Source: G963663775 sp963663775 (lineage in GTDB: Bacteria; Bacillota; Clostridia; Oscillospirales; Butyricicoccaceae). From it: a stretch of DNA of 64,000 bases. The notes beneath the pieces are model-generated. The model was not told where the DNA came from. It was given only the letters and a program-made list of their open reading frames with translations, and did no database searches. This document shows, one piece after another, positions 63,132 to 64,000 of this stretch. The stretch covers positions 1-64,000 of the forward strand of contig OY760624.1 of the NCBI GenBank assembly GCA_963663775.1, in the 5' to 3' direction. Numbering within the stretch: the first letter of the stretch is position 1; each line of letters begins with the position of its first letter. A program made the position numbers and the translations under genes.

Positions 63132-64000
63132 TGCTAAAGAAATATCCGGATTATAAAGAAAGTAATGAAAAATGGATTTCTCTGATTCCTAATCATTGGG
63201 AAATGGTAACTATCAAATCTATTCTTCAAGAAAGAAAGCTAAGAAATTCTCCTATAAAAACTGACTTTATTTTATCGCTTACGGCTAAAACTGGTGTAAT
63301 TCCATATACCGAAAAAACAGGAGGTGGAAACAAAGCGAAAGACGATATATCCAAGTATAATATAGCGTGTGAAAATGATTTATTAATCAACTGCATGAAT
63401 GTTGTTTCTGGTTCTTCTGGGATTTCTAATTATTATGGTGCAATTAGCCCTGTATACTATGCACTTTACAGAAGATGCGATCAAACAAATATAAAATATG
63501 TTGAGTATTTATTCAGAAACAGTAAGTTTTACACAAGCTTAGTTGGTCTTGGAAATGGAATTATGATGAAAACAAGTAGCACGGGTAAATTAAACACGGT
63601 TAGAAAAAGAATTTCAATGAACAAATTAAATCGTGTTATGCTCCCACTTCCATCTACGCAAGAACAAGATCAAATTGTCCGTTTTCTTAATTGGAAAACA
63701 TCTGAAATGGCTCATTTTATTCATGAGAAAAAGAAAGAAATCAGACGACTTGAGGAACTAAAAAAATCAATCATATGTAAGTATTCTCTAGAAGGGTTAG
63801 AAAAAAATAGAGGGTTTTATAAGAGTCAGTTTCCTTGGATCAAAAAAGTTCCATTAGGTTGGAAAGAAACTCGTTTAAAAAATATTTTAAAAAAGCTTAC
63901 ACATACAGTACGCCCAAACGATGAGTTGTTAATCTGTTCAAATAGTGGCAAAGTATTTTTTAGAGGCGAATCAAAGATGGGATTAGTCTCCGATTCGGAA
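63131..64000 (+). CDS. hsdS: Type I restriction specificity subunit HsdS (partial)
   Basis: The frame is open from ATG 63131 to the window edge, 290 codons. A first target-recognition domain (about residues 15-175) ends in NRVMLPLPSTQEQDQIVRFL, followed by the conserved coiled-coil spacer (KKEIRRLEELKKSII). A second recognition domain starts with VPLGWKETRLKN. Selects the DNA target. The HsdR nuclease gene, if present, lies beyond the window. Confidence 0.93.
   Translation, partial: MLKKYPDYKESNEKWISLIPNHWEMVTIKSILQERKLRNSPIKTDFILSLTAKTGVIPYTEKTGGGNKAKDDISKYNIACENDLLINCMNVVSGSSGISNYYGAISPVYYALYRRCDQTNIKYVEYLFRNSKFYTSLVGLGNGIMMKTSSTGKLNTVRKRISMNKLNRVMLPLPSTQEQDQIVRFLNWKTSEMAHFIHEKKKEIRRLEELKKSIICKYSLEGLEKNRGFYKSQFPWIKKVPLGWKETRLKNILKKLTHTVRPNDELLICSNSGKVFFRGESKMGLVSDSE

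Overview
The window looks like a chromosomal segment of an anaerobic gut-type Firmicute (class Clostridia, probably Oscillospiraceae/Ruminococcaceae-like). This is inferred from strong GGAGG ribosome sites, the sugar ABC and catabolic genes, and phage/ICE modules built from DUF2800, DUF4314, amidoligase and tandem serine recombinases. No rRNA, tRNA or CRISPR array was seen.

Region 1 (1-12.4 kb) is ordinary metabolism. It holds a YesM-type sensor kinase cut by the window edge, a ribose/inositol-type ABC importer (ATPase, permease, lipoprotein), a divergent AraC regulator, a Gfo/Idh/MocA dehydrogenase with two TIM-barrel isomerases/epimerases, and a chemoreceptor. Together they could sense, import and oxidise/isomerise a sugar or cyclitol. 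The importer and the catabolic operon have promoter-like boxes with the same hexamers and spacing.

Region 2 (12.4-18 kb) is a TetR-flanked cluster: alpha/beta hydrolase, aldo/keto reductase, two cyclophilin-like proteins, a carboxymuconolactone decarboxylase-family protein, a cupin and a flavodoxin-like protein.

Region 3 (18-28.1 kb) is an insertion-sequence graveyard. It contains an IS256-type element inside an IS30 remnant, a truncated IS5-type element, a frameshifted resolvase, a terminase-small-like fragment, HicAB, a glutamate 5-kinase (proB) remnant, an unknown gene split by an IS5-type element, a second IS256-type copy and an IS3-type element.

Region 4 (28.1-36.5 kb) is a conspicuously AT-rich cassette on the minus strand and the best candidate for an undescribed system. 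It encodes a small HTH protein, a 641-residue unknown protein, a 1298-residue protein with two complete DUF262 motifs in tandem, a 217-residue unknown protein and a NADAR-family protein of the type that acts as DarT1 antitoxin. No DarT toxin is visible. A further gene at its end is cut off by the IS3-type element.

Region 5 (36.6-50.6 kb) is a decayed prophage/ICE replication module on the minus strand: sigma-like protein, MazF-like protein, SNF2 helicase, PolA exonuclease domain, C5 methyltransferase, amidoligase, terminase and serine recombinases. It carries two striking chimeras. The DNA polymerase exonuclease half is fused to an HNH-AP2 homing endonuclease, and the terminase large subunit is fused in frame to the C-terminal part of a serine recombinase. 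No capsid or tail genes remain.

Region 6 (50.7-57.4 kb) holds an ABC-three-component conflict system on the plus strand, a small HTH gene, a Nudix protein that has lost its Nudix box, a truncated gene, and a third IS5-type copy with an IS256-type copy inserted in it.

Region 7 (57.4-64 kb) is the start of a second, paralogous phage/ICE module (truncated DUF2800, sigma-like protein, small proteins, Com-like zinc ribbon), an ImmR/ImmA-type repressor/protease pair, and a type I restriction-modification locus (HTH, hsdM, hsdS) running off the right edge. Near-identical IS copies at about 24-26.6 kb and 54.7-57.4 kb bracket both defence cassettes.
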